Part shown: positions 1-10,690 of the stretch, piece by piece
Numbering within the stretch: position 1 is the stretch's first letter
How the letters are laid out: each line of letters starts with the position of its first letter
NCBI GenBank assembly: GCA_936440205.1
Contig: OW387146.1
Coordinates: 27,838,458-27,902,457, forward strand
Source: Lepidonotus clava
Lineage: Eukaryota > Annelida > Polychaeta > Phyllodocida > Polynoidae
Reading direction: 5' to 3'
DNA length: 64,000 bases
Translations under genes and position numbers: made by a program
Notes under the pieces: generated by a model
What the model was told of the DNA's origin: nothing
The model's input: the letters and a program-made list of their open reading frames with translations, nothing else
The model's database searches: none

Positions 1-131
1 TACATCAGAACAACGACGAATATATATATATATATTATATATTATATATATATTATATATATATAAGTATATATACTCTGATGCTGATGCTGAAGTTGTA
101 TATATAAATATATATATATATATTTATATAT
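1..131. repeat. AT-rich simple repeat
   Basis: Nearly pure alternating A/T, interrupted by a short unique piece near 78-100. It is a microsatellite-type low-complexity tract that can fold on itself. No gene is seen. Confidence 0.9.
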
Positions 132-480
132 ACTCTTTATAGACGTCGATCAGAAGCAAATCGGGAGGAGGGGGGGGGGGGTCAGGACCCCCTGCACATT
201 CCTGCAATTTCAGTACTTATTCTATTATTCATATGCTAGCCCCTTTTCGGAATTCTGATCCGCACCTCAACACCAGCATAGCTTGCCAAAGTCGGACTGG
301 TACAATTGGTTCTTTGTCGGTAGATGGGTGGTACAGAGGTCAAGAATCAATCCTGAGTGCATTATATCCATAGACATCCACAGGATTAAATGGGAATTTA
401 AATAGGTTAGGCTTGAAGAGTGACAGTGTGAATTTTGAAAAGAATTAGGTTAAGAGGTTGGGCATAGAAGACGTACCCAG
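132..480. other. spacer, no gene seen
   Basis: Unique sequence with a G run near 165-181 followed by a CCCCCTGCAC-like piece that resembles the 3202 MITE family. It is too short and degraded to call as a copy. Every frame is closed by stops. Confidence 0.5.
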
Positions 481-1345
481 CTGGGGGCAGGAGTCGGGGC
501 TGGCCGACCGGACAAAGGTTGTCTGCTTATGGGGAGATGTGCCTGGCTAGGGGTGGGAGTTGGGCTGGCCATGCCCAGCTAGGGGTGGGAGTTGGGGCTG
601 GCCATGCCCAGCTATGGGCGGGAGTTGGGGCTAGCCATGCCTAGCTATGGGCGGGAGTTGGGGCTGGCCATGCCTAGCTATGGGCGGGAGTTGGGCTGGC
701 CATGCCCAGCTAGGGGTGGGAGTCGGGGCTAGCCATGCCTAGCTAGGGGTGGGAGTCGGGGCTAGCCATGCCTAGCTATGGGCGGGAGTTGGGGCTGGCC
801 ATGCCTAGCTATGGGCGGGAGTTGGGGCTGGCCATGCCTAGCTATGGGCGGGAGTTGGGGCTGGCCATGCCCAGCTAGTGGTTGGAGTCGGGGCTAGCCA
901 TGCCCAGCTAGTGGTGGGAGTTGGGGCTGGCCATGCCTAGCTAGGGGCGGGAGTCAGGGCTGGCCATGCCCAGCTAGTGGTGGGAGTTGGGGCTGGCCAT
1001 GCCTAGCTAGGGGCGGGAGTCGGGGCTGGCCATGCCCAGCTAGTGGTGGGAGTCGGGGCTGGCCAGCTAGGGGCGAGAGTAAGGGCTGGCCTATCGATGG
1101 GTGGGAGTCAGGGCTGGCCATGCCCAGCTAGTGGTGGGAGTTGGGGCTGGCCATGCCTAGCTAGGGGCGGGAGTTGGGGCTGGCCATGCCTAGCTTGTGG
1201 CGGGAGTTGGGGCTGGCCAGCTAGGGGGGGGAGCTGGGGCTGGCCATGCCCGGCTAGGGGCGGGAGCTGGGGCTGGCCATGCCCAGCTAGGGGTGGGAGT
1301 TGGGGCTGGCCATGCTCAGCTAGGGGAGGGAGTCAGGGCTGAGTT
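481..1345. repeat. 33-bp minisatellite array
   Basis: About 26 units of 33 bp containing TGGCCATGCC(C/T)AGCTA and GGGAGT(T/C)GGGGC. Units differ by substitutions and by small indels, for example TGGGCTGG against TGGGGCTGG. Because of the indels no frame survives the whole array, so the short plus-strand open frame at 1043-1342 is not called a gene. Confidence 0.93.
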
Positions 1346-1871
1346 GACCATGACTTAAAGTTCAAGGTATGTCCCGAGCTACCTTACAGCTATTATCTCA
1401 AAAAAGTATCTAGGGTATTGCAAATGTGTTTTAAACGTCCCAATTTTTCTTTAGCCATATAGAAGGAACTTCCTAAATTTCCAAAAGCCCCTTTGTAAAG
1501 TACATATTGGTTGACCTGACCTGTGGTAAATCTGGTAGTTAGAAATGTGGCCCAGGAAGAGGGAAAGACAATGTTACCCAAAACAGAGTAGTGATGAAAA
1601 GTAGAGCGCTAGCTGATTCTATGAGACTTGTGGGGCAGGGAGTTGTGATCCGCAGTGAGGGCTGGGAGCCCACCCCTGAAGGGAACCCCACCGCTCTGCG
1701 TGAGGGCTGATGGACTAATGGTCCAAATTGGGCGAGAACATTCCTATAATAGTCCTCGGGTGGAAATTGCATCGCGCCTATTATGTTGTCAGGACTGAGG
1801 AAAATAGAACTGCACCGTGTCTACCCAGAAATCGATTGTCCTTGCATTCTACTTCTATTTCCTTTTCCCAG
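1346..1871. other. spacer before GC-rich island
   Basis: No gene is supported. The last 30 bases form a long pyrimidine tract ending in CAG at 1869-1871, a good 3' splice-site look-alike for the next island. Confidence 0.5.
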
Positions 1872-1966
1872 GACACACAGTGTGACTTCCAGCTCGTGAC
1901 GTCACCACCACGTCACGGCGCCCTCACTGACGTCAGTCTGGGACCCCTTTCCCGCCCGTCTCCAAG
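1872..1966 (+). CDS. alternative: internal coding exon
   Basis: This reads the same island as an exon. The acceptor has an excellent pyrimidine tract (TTCTATTTCCTTTTCCCAG) and the donor is AAG|GTAACC at 1967. The open frame starts at phase 0 and contains FQLVTSPPRHGALTD, which resembles the L.VTSPPRHG.L strand of CSPG (chondroitin sulfate proteoglycan) repeats found in CSPG4, FRAS1 and FREM extracellular proteins. The resemblance is short, about 15 residues, and no partner exon was recognised. It competes with the promoter interpretation, and I cannot choose between them from sequence alone. Confidence 0.25.
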
Positions 1967-2206
1967 GTAACCGTTCCGCAGACGACAAGTGTCGTTTATC
2001 TCCATTTCTCGCCGATCAGCTGAGATCTCGCGCGAAATCGGTGCTCACCAGATGGCGGCACGAGGGGTCAGGGGTCAGGCGGGGTCAGGGGGGAGGGGGC
2101 GACTCACATCCCATAATTCAGCGCTTCCTGGCCCTCGGGCGGTCGGAAAACGACTTAAGACTGATACTTGAGAGGGGGAACGGGCAGGGAGGCAGCCGAG
2201 CGGAAA
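1872..2206 (+). promoter_or_regulatory. CpG-rich promoter-like island
   Basis: A GC- and CpG-rich stretch in AT-rich surroundings. It holds two perfect CRE octamers TGACGTCA at 1897-1904 and 1928-1935, 31 bp apart, an E2F-like CGCGCGAAA near 2030, and a YY1-like AGATGGCGGC at 2050-2059. Motif order (CRE, then YY1 near a start site, then an ATG and splice donor at 2207-2248) fits a TATA-less animal promoter. The alternative is that 1872-1966 is an internal exon, because it is flanked by a strong acceptor and an AAG|GTAACC donor. The function is inferred from motifs only. Confidence 0.4.
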
Positions 2207-2246
2207 ATGCCGACTAAACGGTTTTCCCGTTTATTTATTTTCGAGG
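2207..2246 (+). CDS. candidate first coding exon
   Basis: ATG at 2207 has A at -3 and opens MPTKRFSRLFIFE plus one base. It ends in a strong donor, GAGG|GTGAGT, at 2247. It follows the promoter-like island directly, the expected place for a first exon. The phase (one base left over) matches the start phase of the exon at 45895, where the joined codon would be GAT, but a one-in-three match over 43 kb is weak support. An upstream ATG at 2052 has its own short frame ending at 2171. The product is not recognised. Confidence 0.22.
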
Positions 2247-2248
2247 GT

Positions 2249-3201
2249 GAGTCTAATTTTATGGAGATAAAAAGGACTCGATGCCTCACGAGGTCGATGA
2301 TTCTTGATTTTTGAATTGTTTATTCCTAGCAGACTTTCAGGACATGTCCTGGTCTTCCAAGTGTGCCGACATCGTTATGTTAGTTGGCAAAAACTTTAAA
2401 ACAATAATTGTCAATCAATTACGACTACAGTTATACAATCTTCAGAAATGTTTTTTTTAACCGTTCAGACTAACTTTCAGTCTGAATGTGGTCCTGTTTT
2501 GGTTGGTGTAAGAGTCGGAGGATACTAGTGTAGTTAATAAGCTAGTCAGTTTAGGTTAATGATGAAATGACTAAAAACAAACAAAAGAGCGAGCAGACAC
2601 TAAACGACCCCCCCCCCCCCCCTTTGTATAACTATGAAACGAGCGCGGCCACCTTGCGTGGAACTCAGTCTAAGAATTATAAATTGGACAAGCCTTGGGT
2701 TATTTTATCTTTGAGCCCATGTAAATTGGCCATATCTCACCGTCTGTAACATTTTATCTACACAAAATTAAACAATGCTCTAACAGTGGTTCTATAGTGC
2801 AGAATATGATCTTTTCTTTTATCATATATAATTATATAGACCATGACTATATACATGTATTTTAATTTATATTTGGTTTGCATTATCAAAAGTTGTTATT
2901 TAATTTCAACCAATGGAAACGGTTTTGTGAGGCCTTATATCATCATTATGCTATGGCCCCTTCACTTATAATTGTGTCTCTGTGGTCCGTTCAGAATACC
3001 AGACACCCTTTTAGTGCGAGAACAGTAAGTCAGGGAAATGGCATAAAAAAAAGAAGGGTCAAAAGGTAAATTCATCTGCAAAACTTATTGGGAACATACT
3101 TGAACATGAATATAGTTAAGCCTTCGGTTCATAAATCTTTTTAAAAAGCACTTGATTGTTTGATGATAGTGATTACACAATAAACATTATCACATCACAT
3201 T
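2249..3201. other. AT-rich spacer or intron
   Basis: No gene is supported. It holds a run of 15 C at 2608-2622 and otherwise unique AT-rich sequence with stops in all frames. Confidence 0.5.
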
Positions 3202-3365
3202 CAGGGGCAGATTCAGAGATTTTCAAAGGGGGGGGGGGGTGCCCTATCATAACATTTTCTTCTTGACCTTCTGAGTCGAGAAAATGACATTTAAATAACC
3301 AATATTCGGCAAAAAAATAGGGTGGAGGGGCACGATCCCCCTGCACCCCACTTAATCTGACACTG
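3202..3365. mobile_element. short MITE, 5-bp TSD family
   Basis: A 164-bp element starting CAGGGGCAGATTCAG and ending in the inverted form CTTAATCTGACACTG. It is flanked by ACATT on the left and ATATT on the right, a 5-bp duplication with one mismatch. The interior has a G run and a C-rich stretch. Two relatives lie at 9018 and 41345. The ends and 5-bp duplications suggest a non-autonomous hAT-like (hAT5-type) element. There is no transposase. Confidence 0.65.
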
Positions 3366-3686
3366 ATATTAAAACCGTCAATGATCCTCACATCATATTG
3401 ACATATTAATTAGGAAAAGATGTGACACACCCTCAACAGAACACAACTGAGGGCTGCCATTCACTGGTCAACCAACCACAACACCGAGGGATTAGGGGCC
3501 GGTGGCAGTGCAGGTCAAAGGGCATACTAAAATTATAATTTTACTTAGATATGGATAATTTAATGTAAGCATTGGTTAGAAAAGAGGGCCTGTGCCTCTG
3601 CACCCCTCAACGCAACATGGCCATTTATTGGCTTAATGACATGCAACAGCTAGGACATATTCTTAAATTCAACATAGCAACATGGT
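3366..3686. other. spacer, nothing seen
   Basis: Unique sequence with no open frame, RNA gene or repeat that I can support. Confidence 0.5.
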
Positions 3687-4811
3687 GTGGAGGCTGAGGG
3701 GAGTGGGGCAGGGGCCAGGTGTGGGGACGTGAGGCAGGCTGAGGGGAGTGGGGCAGGGGCCAGGTGTGGGGACGTGAGGCAGGCTGAGGGGAGTGGGGCC
3801 GGGGCCAGGTGTGGGGACGTGAGGCAGGCTGAGGGGAGTGGGGCCGGGGCCAGGTGTGGGGACGTGAGGCAGGCTGAGGGGAGTGGGGCAGGGGCCAGGT
3901 GTGGGGACGTGAGGCAGGCTGAGGGGACTGGGGCAGGGGCCAGGTGTGGGGGCGTGAGGCAGGCTGAGGGGAGTGGGGCAGGGGCCAGGTGTAGGGACGT
4001 GAGGCAGGCTAAGGGGAGTGGGCCAGGGGCCAGGTGTGGGGACGTGAGGCAGGCTGAGGGGAGTGGGGCAGGGGCCAGGTGTAGGGACGTGAGGCAGGCT
4101 GAGGGGAGTGGGGCAGGGGCCAGGTGTGGGGACGTGAGGCAGGCTGAGGGGAGTGGGGCAGGGGCCAGGTGTGGGGATGTGAGGCAGGCTGAGGGGAGTG
4201 GGGCAGGGGCCAGGTGTGGGGGCGTGAGGCAGGCTGAGGGAACTGGGGCAGGGGCCAGGTGTGGGGACTTGAGGCAGCCCGAGTGGAGTGGGGCAGGGGC
4301 CAGGTGTTGGGACGTGAGGCAGGCTGAGGGAACTGGGGCAGGGGCCAGGTGTGGGGACGTGAGCCAGGCTGAGGGAACTGGGGCAGGGGCCAGGTGTGGG
4401 GACGTGAGGCAGCCTGAGGGGAGTGGGGAAGGGGCCAGGTGTCGGGACGTGAGGCAGGCTGAGGGGAGTGGGGCAGGGGCCAGGTGTGGGGGCGTGAGGC
4501 AGGCTGAGGGGAGTGGGGCAGGGGCCAGGTGTGGGGACGGAGGCAGGCTGAGGGGAGTGGGGCAGGGGCCAGGTGTGGGGACGGAGGCAGGCTGAGGGGA
4601 GTGGGGCAGGGGCCAGGTGTGGGGACGGAGGCAGGCTGAGGGGAGTGGGGCAGGGGCCAGGTGTGGGGACGTGAGGCAGGCTGAGGGGAGTGGGGCAGGC
4701 GCCAGGTGTGGGGACATGAGGCAGGCTGAGGGGAGTGGGGCAGGGGCCAGGTGTGGGGACTTGAGGCAGGCTGAGGGGAGTGGGGCAGGGGCCAGGTGTG
4801 GGGCCAGGCAG
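3687..4811. repeat. 45-bp minisatellite array
   Basis: About 25 units of 45 bp built around GGGGCAGGGGCCAGGTGTG and GAGGCAGGCTGAGGGGAGTG. Three neighbouring units near 4530-4650 are 44 bp long because one T of GACGTGAGG is lost. Substitutions fall in all codon positions of every frame. The open frames on both strands (302 codons plus; 392 and 462 codons minus) are therefore by-products of a stop-free repeat, not genes. Confidence 0.93.
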
Positions 4812-5884
4812 AGAATCGAGGGGCTCATTCATTGAGGTGGGTAATATATAACATAAATTGGGCAGAGAAGTAGTGGTAGAGGTTTGAGTAATAAATAGAC
4901 AAACAAATGACTCGGAAGTCAATTGAATCTTAGCGCTCAGCTGCTTAACCTCTATAGACGGCTCTCTATGACCCTGACTTGTCTGTGAATAGTCACTACT
5001 GTCAGTGCACGTGCTGCAGATGGAGGTGTTAGTACTCGGAAGGTTCAGAACACCCACATGTGAATGTCCTGAGGAGGAGCGGCGGATACCTCAGCCCACC
5101 CCCTTTAAAAAGCCCCCTTACCCTTTCTTATATGCTGACACACATCTCCCCGAGGTCTAATCGTATTTTACCCCACTTAAGACCTGTCCACAGGGGGCTG
5201 AAATCCTACCCCTACCTGTCCCCAAGCCCGCTCCCCCTACCACATCATTGCCCAGGCGGTTTAGCCTAAAACTCGTCGGGAAAGATATATACGCACCTCT
5301 CAGTGTCTTAGCTGCGACTACTTTATCTTGGGATTTTGGTCTAGATGAGTTTCATTCCGATGGAATGAGATAATTAAACATAATGCACACTTTGAGGGCA
5401 TTCCAAATGGGGGATGGCAGTTGACAATAACTGCGCTGGACTAATAAGCTCATCCCGCCGGGCCCCACTTTCAGTTTTAATAATTGGGAGTAAACTAAAT
5501 ATATATCCTATTCTTAGTCACTATTTTCCACAGTTTTTAATAATGGGGAGTAAACTAAATATATATATATCCCTCTCTTCTGATAGTTCTTTGGGATTTA
5601 TGTACCTAAAAGGCTAACTCATCCCTATTCCTAGTCACTAGTTTCCACTATTATATCATATTATATATATATGTTCTTAAAGGGTTCCTTGCACATAAAT
5701 TTTCAAAAGCCTAGTTATCATTCAATTGATTTCTCGTTGGTATTCTATGGTATTCTACGTGCGCATGTATACCCCCCCCCCCCCCCTGCATGTGGATCTC
5801 ACCCTCAAGGGCCCCCTCCCAGGGGAGAGCTGCTGGTCGACCGGCCTAAAGTAAACATGAGGGGATTAAAGAACGTCCAGGCGA
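4812..5884. other. spacer with a small local duplication
   Basis: No gene is supported. A sequence of about 60 bp containing GGGAGTAAACTAAATATATA is duplicated in tandem near 5475-5580, with a third partial piece near 5625. A run of 15 C lies at 5772-5786. Confidence 0.55.
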
Positions 5885-6290
5885 GGACACCCCGGGATTT
5901 CCAGGGTTGGACAAGGGTCGAACAAAATTCACGTATAAAACATCTTTGTCTCCTAGAGTTAAGGTTACTGAAATAAGCAAGAATTATGTTTTCCTATATC
6001 CCTATGTATTGATAAAATGTTATAATTTCTATAATGTTACCAATTGATAGATTTGCAGGTTTGCCAGCCAATCAATCTGCTGTATTTCAGGGCAAAATAG
6101 GGTCGGACATTGTAGGTTGGGCTGACAGGCTTTAACATTAGTTCCTATGGGAAAAAAGCTAATATTTAAAGGTGTAATTTACAATTCTAGGAAAAAAATG
6201 TTGTATTATGCAACTGTCTTCATGGAAAAAGCACGGAGACAATTTTGAAAATATTTCATGGTAAACTGGATGGGCTTATTGTGGGATAAG
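5885..6290 (+). repeat. dispersed repeat, copy 1
   Basis: It shares several blocks with the reverse complement of 10370-10690, including CCAGGGTTGGACAA, GGTTACTGAAATAAGCAA, TTGTATTATGCAA and TCTTCATGGAAAAAGCA. The two copies are in opposite orientation about 4.5 kb apart. The middle of this copy has diverged or carries an insertion. No coding capacity was seen and the family is unknown. Confidence 0.75.
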
Positions 6291-6509
6291 TTACCTGGGG
6301 AAGAAGACAACGTTTAAAAAAAGCAAGTGAATCTACAGTGGTTCCCCTGAGAGATGGCCATCCCACCTAGCGGCCACCCCCGGAGGCCACCCCTCTTATG
6401 CGACCACGGGCCCCCACATGATGTGCCTCTTCGACCCCTCACCATGAGTCTCCGCCTGCCTCAGAGACCAGGGGGGGGGGGGGCACTGACTCTTTGAAGG
6501 TCACTACCC

Positions 6510-6872
6510 ACTGCCAAACTACCACCCCTGCTTTTCGTGACTGACCACGCTTGAAATTTAGTTGACCGCCCCCTAGTTTTGGGTGATGTTGATCACTGCC
6601 CCAAAAATCAGGGAAGGTCAATACCAGAAAATATACAGAATCAGCAAAACTACTTAGGAAAACCTCTGAAAACATTTCATTAGTTTTTTTGGGGGTGAAA
6701 TAAAGTAGCAAAAGGACTAAGTTTTAAACTATTGCCCCTACATTGTTCTGTTAAAGAAGTTGACGGCCCCCCTTTTTTTGCCTTAAAAGTGATTGACCGC
6801 CCCTCAATTTTGACATTCACTGCCCCCGCTGCACCAGTCCGTTTGGCAGTGGGTACCTTTTCAGGCCCAAGT
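6510..6872 (+). repeat. dispersed repeat, copy A
   Basis: A block of about 360 bp with a direct copy at 51480-51833. Shared blocks include GTGACTGACC, AAATTTAGTTGAC, AAAATCAGGG, TCAATACCAG, GATTGACCGCCCCTCAATTT and GGTACCTTTTCAGGCCCAAG, with many substitutions between the copies. Repeated GACCGCCCC-type motifs occur inside it. No open frame or terminal repeats could be defined, so it is an unclassified interspersed repeat. Confidence 0.8.
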
Positions 6873-8372
6873 CAAAATGTAGTAGAATATTACTGAATAA
6901 TACCCAAATTCTATGATATGTGCATTCATGTGCACATTGTTATGAACTAATTCTGGTGGCTGAGCAGACACGGCTTCATCGTGACCACAGCGCTGATATG
7001 TCTACACAGTATCTTCTGGGACAGGGTTTTCAACTTCTCAGTGCTTCCCCTTCATCATTTCACTGCCCTGTACGGTTTGATATATCAGCAGTTATCTCCA
7101 CATAGCATACTGGCCCTAGCTTACTGGAAGAACTAAACAGGTGGATCTCTGGTGAAGGATTAGAATGGAAGCGATTCCATTTTGATATAATCAGTGTACA
7201 AACTTCGCACGTTCGCCACCACGTGCCTGGCACTTTCCCCGTAATCTGTAATTTAGGTTCCCCTAAAAGAAAAGTAAAGAACAATTTTGGGGGTCAGGAA
7301 ACCTCCCCTCCCCCACGTGCCTGGTCCCTACATGCTCCCAGTGGGTGGCCTAGTCATAGGCGGGCCGCACAACCATTACAGTGGCGCAGCTCCTGGATTT
7401 CAAACGGGCGTTGGCGTTGACAGGGGTGCATATCATTATGATCTATTCATCAAATACTGGATAATTCAAGCCAGCTTTACACTATAAAAAAAATCTTTGC
7501 CGGGAAAGAGAATCGGCATTGCTCTTCGGAAGCTCCGCTTCAAGTTGTATTCCAGGGACAAAATGCGTGACTAACTACATGAAGGTCAAGTTGTCTTTGA
7601 ACAGTTTTTGAAATGTCAGATACACTCGACTTCTGCTATCTTTCATAACAAAGACGGACTGTCAAGATGATACACAGAAACAGGGATAGACTCTTAACAT
7701 GCCAAGACGATTAATCAGCGGAGAAAGGGGCGGTTTTCCTGGCCTGGTCATGCTGCCCACAAACATTTAAAAGCTGACCAATAACCGCCGACAACCCTGA
7801 CGGCGGGCACCCTTCGCACCCGCGACGAAAGGAGGCCCGCTTTGAAGTGAAGCCAGGCGTCTGAACCTTCCCCGCTAGACGGCCCAGTGACGGCCGCTCT
7901 CCCCTCACAGGCGGCCTGTGCCCAGTCTGTCAGTCAGTGCTAGAAGAGGCATGTGGCCAAACATGAGCTTGGAGAGTGAGTGACTGATCTCCAACAGGTG
8001 GTAGGACCGGAACTCTCGTTCACATCACGTGGTCGACGAGATTTCCCCATGGGAATGCGCATGGCTGCCCGTGGTTGAATAACTATAAGGCTGTGAAATT
8101 TCAAAGTCTCAAAATGTTTTGTAATACAAGCCCCTAAACCCTGTGCCTGGTTCAGCGTGCACCTCTCCCCTAACCAAACACCTCCAAGTCGTGGGCCCGG
8201 CAGGTTATGGTGGGTCATACTGGTGGGACTGGTGGGTGGGGTGACGAGGACGGAATGCATATGGTTCGGGCCCGGCCCTCTCTTTCGTCTCTTTTGTTTT
8301 TACCGGATGTCTTCTCTAATACAACTCACTAGAAGTGTTTTTTCGTGTCAAAAATGAGTGTATTTCATACAT
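6873..8372. other. spacer with GC-rich patch, no firm gene
   Basis: The stretch at 7700-8250 is richer in GC than its surroundings and holds short open frames on both strands. One exon-like piece has an acceptor CTCTCCCCTCACAG at 7910 and a GA|GTGAGT donor at 7976, but no frame or product stands out. I do not call a gene here. Confidence 0.4.
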
Positions 8373-8398
8373 GTATACGCATACATACATACATACAT

Positions 8399-8478
<80 letters not shown>

Positions 8479-8545
8479 TATATATAATATAATACATATA
8501 CATATACATACACATACATATACATTATATATAGGGATATAAGTT
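8373..8545. repeat. compound microsatellite
   Basis: (CATA)n passes into a long (CA)n run and then into mixed TA/CATA repeats. It is simple-sequence DNA with no coding role. Confidence 0.95.
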
Positions 8546-9017
8546 AATGGAAATCAACCAAAAAGGCCTTATCGTGTTTGGACTAAGCGCAATAACAGTG
8601 TACAGTATAGATTTACTGCAGAATATGCTGGCCACAAAGTTTCCCGTGAATCCCGTCTGTTCGCCGAGCGCTCTAAGGGCAGTGGCTATAAATTCCCATT
8701 AGCACAAACGAGCAGCACGAGCCCAAGGCTGTGAATTCTCAGTGCATTTGATGTCAGCCTTTCTGGTACATGTACTACAATTCTGGAGTTAAATACATTA
8801 TAGCTTATAAATCGTGTGCATGGAAGTGATGAGCAGCAGGGCCACCTACAATGAATGGCAGCCTAAATTGTCGGGCATCTTCGGGTTAAAATACAAGGAG
8901 CCACTTATTGCTGAGTGAAGAATTATCATTTTCACTAAGGATATCAACCTCCCTTCCAGGCAGATGGATAACTACCATGTTAAAACACGGCATCCCAAGG
9001 AAGGTGGATGCCCTATC
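8546..9017. other. spacer, nothing seen
   Basis: Unique sequence ahead of two adjacent MITEs. No gene, RNA or repeat is supported. Confidence 0.5.
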
Positions 9018-9212
9018 CAGTGGCGGATTTAGAAGGGGTGCGAGTGTCCTCCCCCCCCCCCGCTTTTTTTTTTCTTTTTGGCCAAATTTTGATTATTTAA
9101 TATAAAATTCGGCCATAAAGTAATTAAAAAAATATCCCAATAACGCGGTCTCCCCTTCCACCACCCCCCCCCCCCCACCCCCGGCTTTTCAAAATCGTTT
9201 GTTCCGCCACTG
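9018..9212. mobile_element. short MITE, 5-bp TSD family
   Basis: A 195-bp element with ends CAGTGGCGGATTTAG and, inverted, GTTCCGCCACTG. It is flanked by an exact 5-bp duplication CTATC (9013-9017 and 9213-9217). The interior has C runs near 9051-9061 and 9165-9176. It is related to the elements at 3202 and 41345. No transposase is encoded. Its right duplication lies next to another MITE starting at 9221. Confidence 0.8.
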
Positions 9213-9220
9213 CTATCCTA

Positions 9221-9519
9221 AAGCCCCATACCCACTAGGCGATCTCACTGTTGATCGGCGACGGGCGACGGGGTGAATCGCCGTCGCCGTCGCCGGGCGA
9301 CGGCAATATCAAGCAAGTTTGATAATTTGCCGGCGATTTTGCCGGCGATTTTGCCGGCGATCCCGTCCCCGGTCGCCAGTCGCCGAGGAAACACCCCATA
9401 CCCACAGTGAGTCGCCCGGCGACTGTGCCCGCTGGCCGACTGGCCACCACCGATTATGTAATTACCCCTCGTCGCCGGTCGCCGGTCGCCGGGTAGATCG
9501 CTTAGTGGGTATGGGGCTT
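9221..9519. mobile_element. MITE with 25-bp inverted ends
   Basis: The left end AAGCCCCATACCCACTAGGC and right end TAGTGGGTATGGGGCTT are inverted copies, continuing into GATC on both sides. The element is flanked by TA on each side, consistent with a TA target-site duplication (mariner/Tc1-like or similar). The interior contains CCGGCGAT-type short repeats, including three GCCGGCGATTTT-like units near 9328-9362. It is non-autonomous, and the short open frames inside it are not genes. Confidence 0.78.
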
Positions 9520-9521
9520 TA

Positions 9522-10369
9522 GTCTCCCAGTCGGGCTACCTTCTCCCTCTAACTACCATCGTACTGCGACCTATTCATTAGCCCCTTGAGTGTGGAGGTG
9601 CTTTCCGAATGCCCTCGGGTACTGGGCGATAATAAAGGATATCCCGAGAGCCATTCCGACTCTCCGGGTCCAGATCTGCTGCCACAGTGCCAGGCTCGTC
9701 ACTGTCTACAGGGAAAGAGGCGACTCCACCTCGGCTTGGAGAGTGAGGTTTTCACATTAGGACAGCCCGCCGTGGGGCCATGTCCCACCCAGGGCTATAG
9801 ACAGGGCCCCAGGTCGTTATAGATACAGCCATTGTGACTGGGACTTGTCTATGGACACTGTGGACACCACACAAAGTCGGACACCTCCCTGCAGACAGTA
9901 TGGCACATCTAGATGGCAGACACCAAATTAGGCCTTATCAGGGGGGCTAGCCCGCATGGTCTTATCGGGCTCTGGCCCTGGGAGGCCTTATTACCATGGC
10001 GACCAGTGTGAATTAGGTCTATAGATATCGGCACCCCGCTGTGTCAATCTCTGGAAGCTAGATCGAGGCTTGAATGAAGGAAACAGAGCAAGAAAAAACA
10101 ACGAAAGTAAACCTCCAGCGTGAATATCAGACGGCATTCTGGGAACTCACAGACATGCGCAGTTGGCCTGACCTGATTACAAGGCCTCGTTTTGGAAGGG
10201 AGGGACGTCGATTTGACATATCAATATCCGGTGTAATCTTTGTGTAGGTCCACTGCAGTTATATGGGCGTATAGACCGTGTTCCACTTTGCGTTGGCAGA
10301 AAATACCACAAACATAAGGTGAAACGTACATGAATTTCTGTATGCAACGCACAAACACTTTGGAACCCA
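9522..10369. other. spacer, no firm gene
   Basis: Slightly GC-rich, with a plus-strand open frame of 78 codons at 9586-9822 that starts on a non-ATG codon. Splice signals and recognisable residues are absent, so no gene is called. Confidence 0.4.
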
Positions 10370-10690
10370 AGAAGAATAAAATGAAAATAAGCCCATCCCA
10401 GTTTACACCAACATTAAGGTTTACCATGAAATATTTCCAAAACTGCATCCTTGCTTTTTCCATGAAGACAATTGCATAATACAAAATTAACCAAAGTAAT
10501 TATATTATTTTGGTTTACACATTGCCCCTCAAATTTGTAAAATGCAGCTTGATATATTTTGTTCTGAAATAACTTGGGGATATAGGTAAATATGATTATT
10601 GCTTATTTCAGTAACCCCAAGTCTAAGAGCGAGGATGCTTTTTATGCTAATTTTGTCCAACCCTGGGATATATCCAATATGGGATGGCTT
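10370..10690 (-). repeat. dispersed repeat, inverted copy 2
   Basis: This is the reverse-complement relative of 5885-6290, sharing TTGCTTTTTCCATGAAGACA, ATTGCATAATACAA, GCTTATTTCAGTAACC and TTGTCCAACCCTGG. The repeat may extend a little further on either side. The short open frames within it are not called genes. Confidence 0.75.

Noticed and set aside
3687-4595. Plus-strand 302-codon AEGSGAGARCGDVRQ repeat frame
   Set aside because: Substitutions fall in all codon positions and some units are 44 bp. No coding signature.
9319-9522. Plus-strand arginine-rich open frame
   Set aside because: It falls inside the TA-flanked MITE at 9221-9519 and results from CCGGCGAT repeats.
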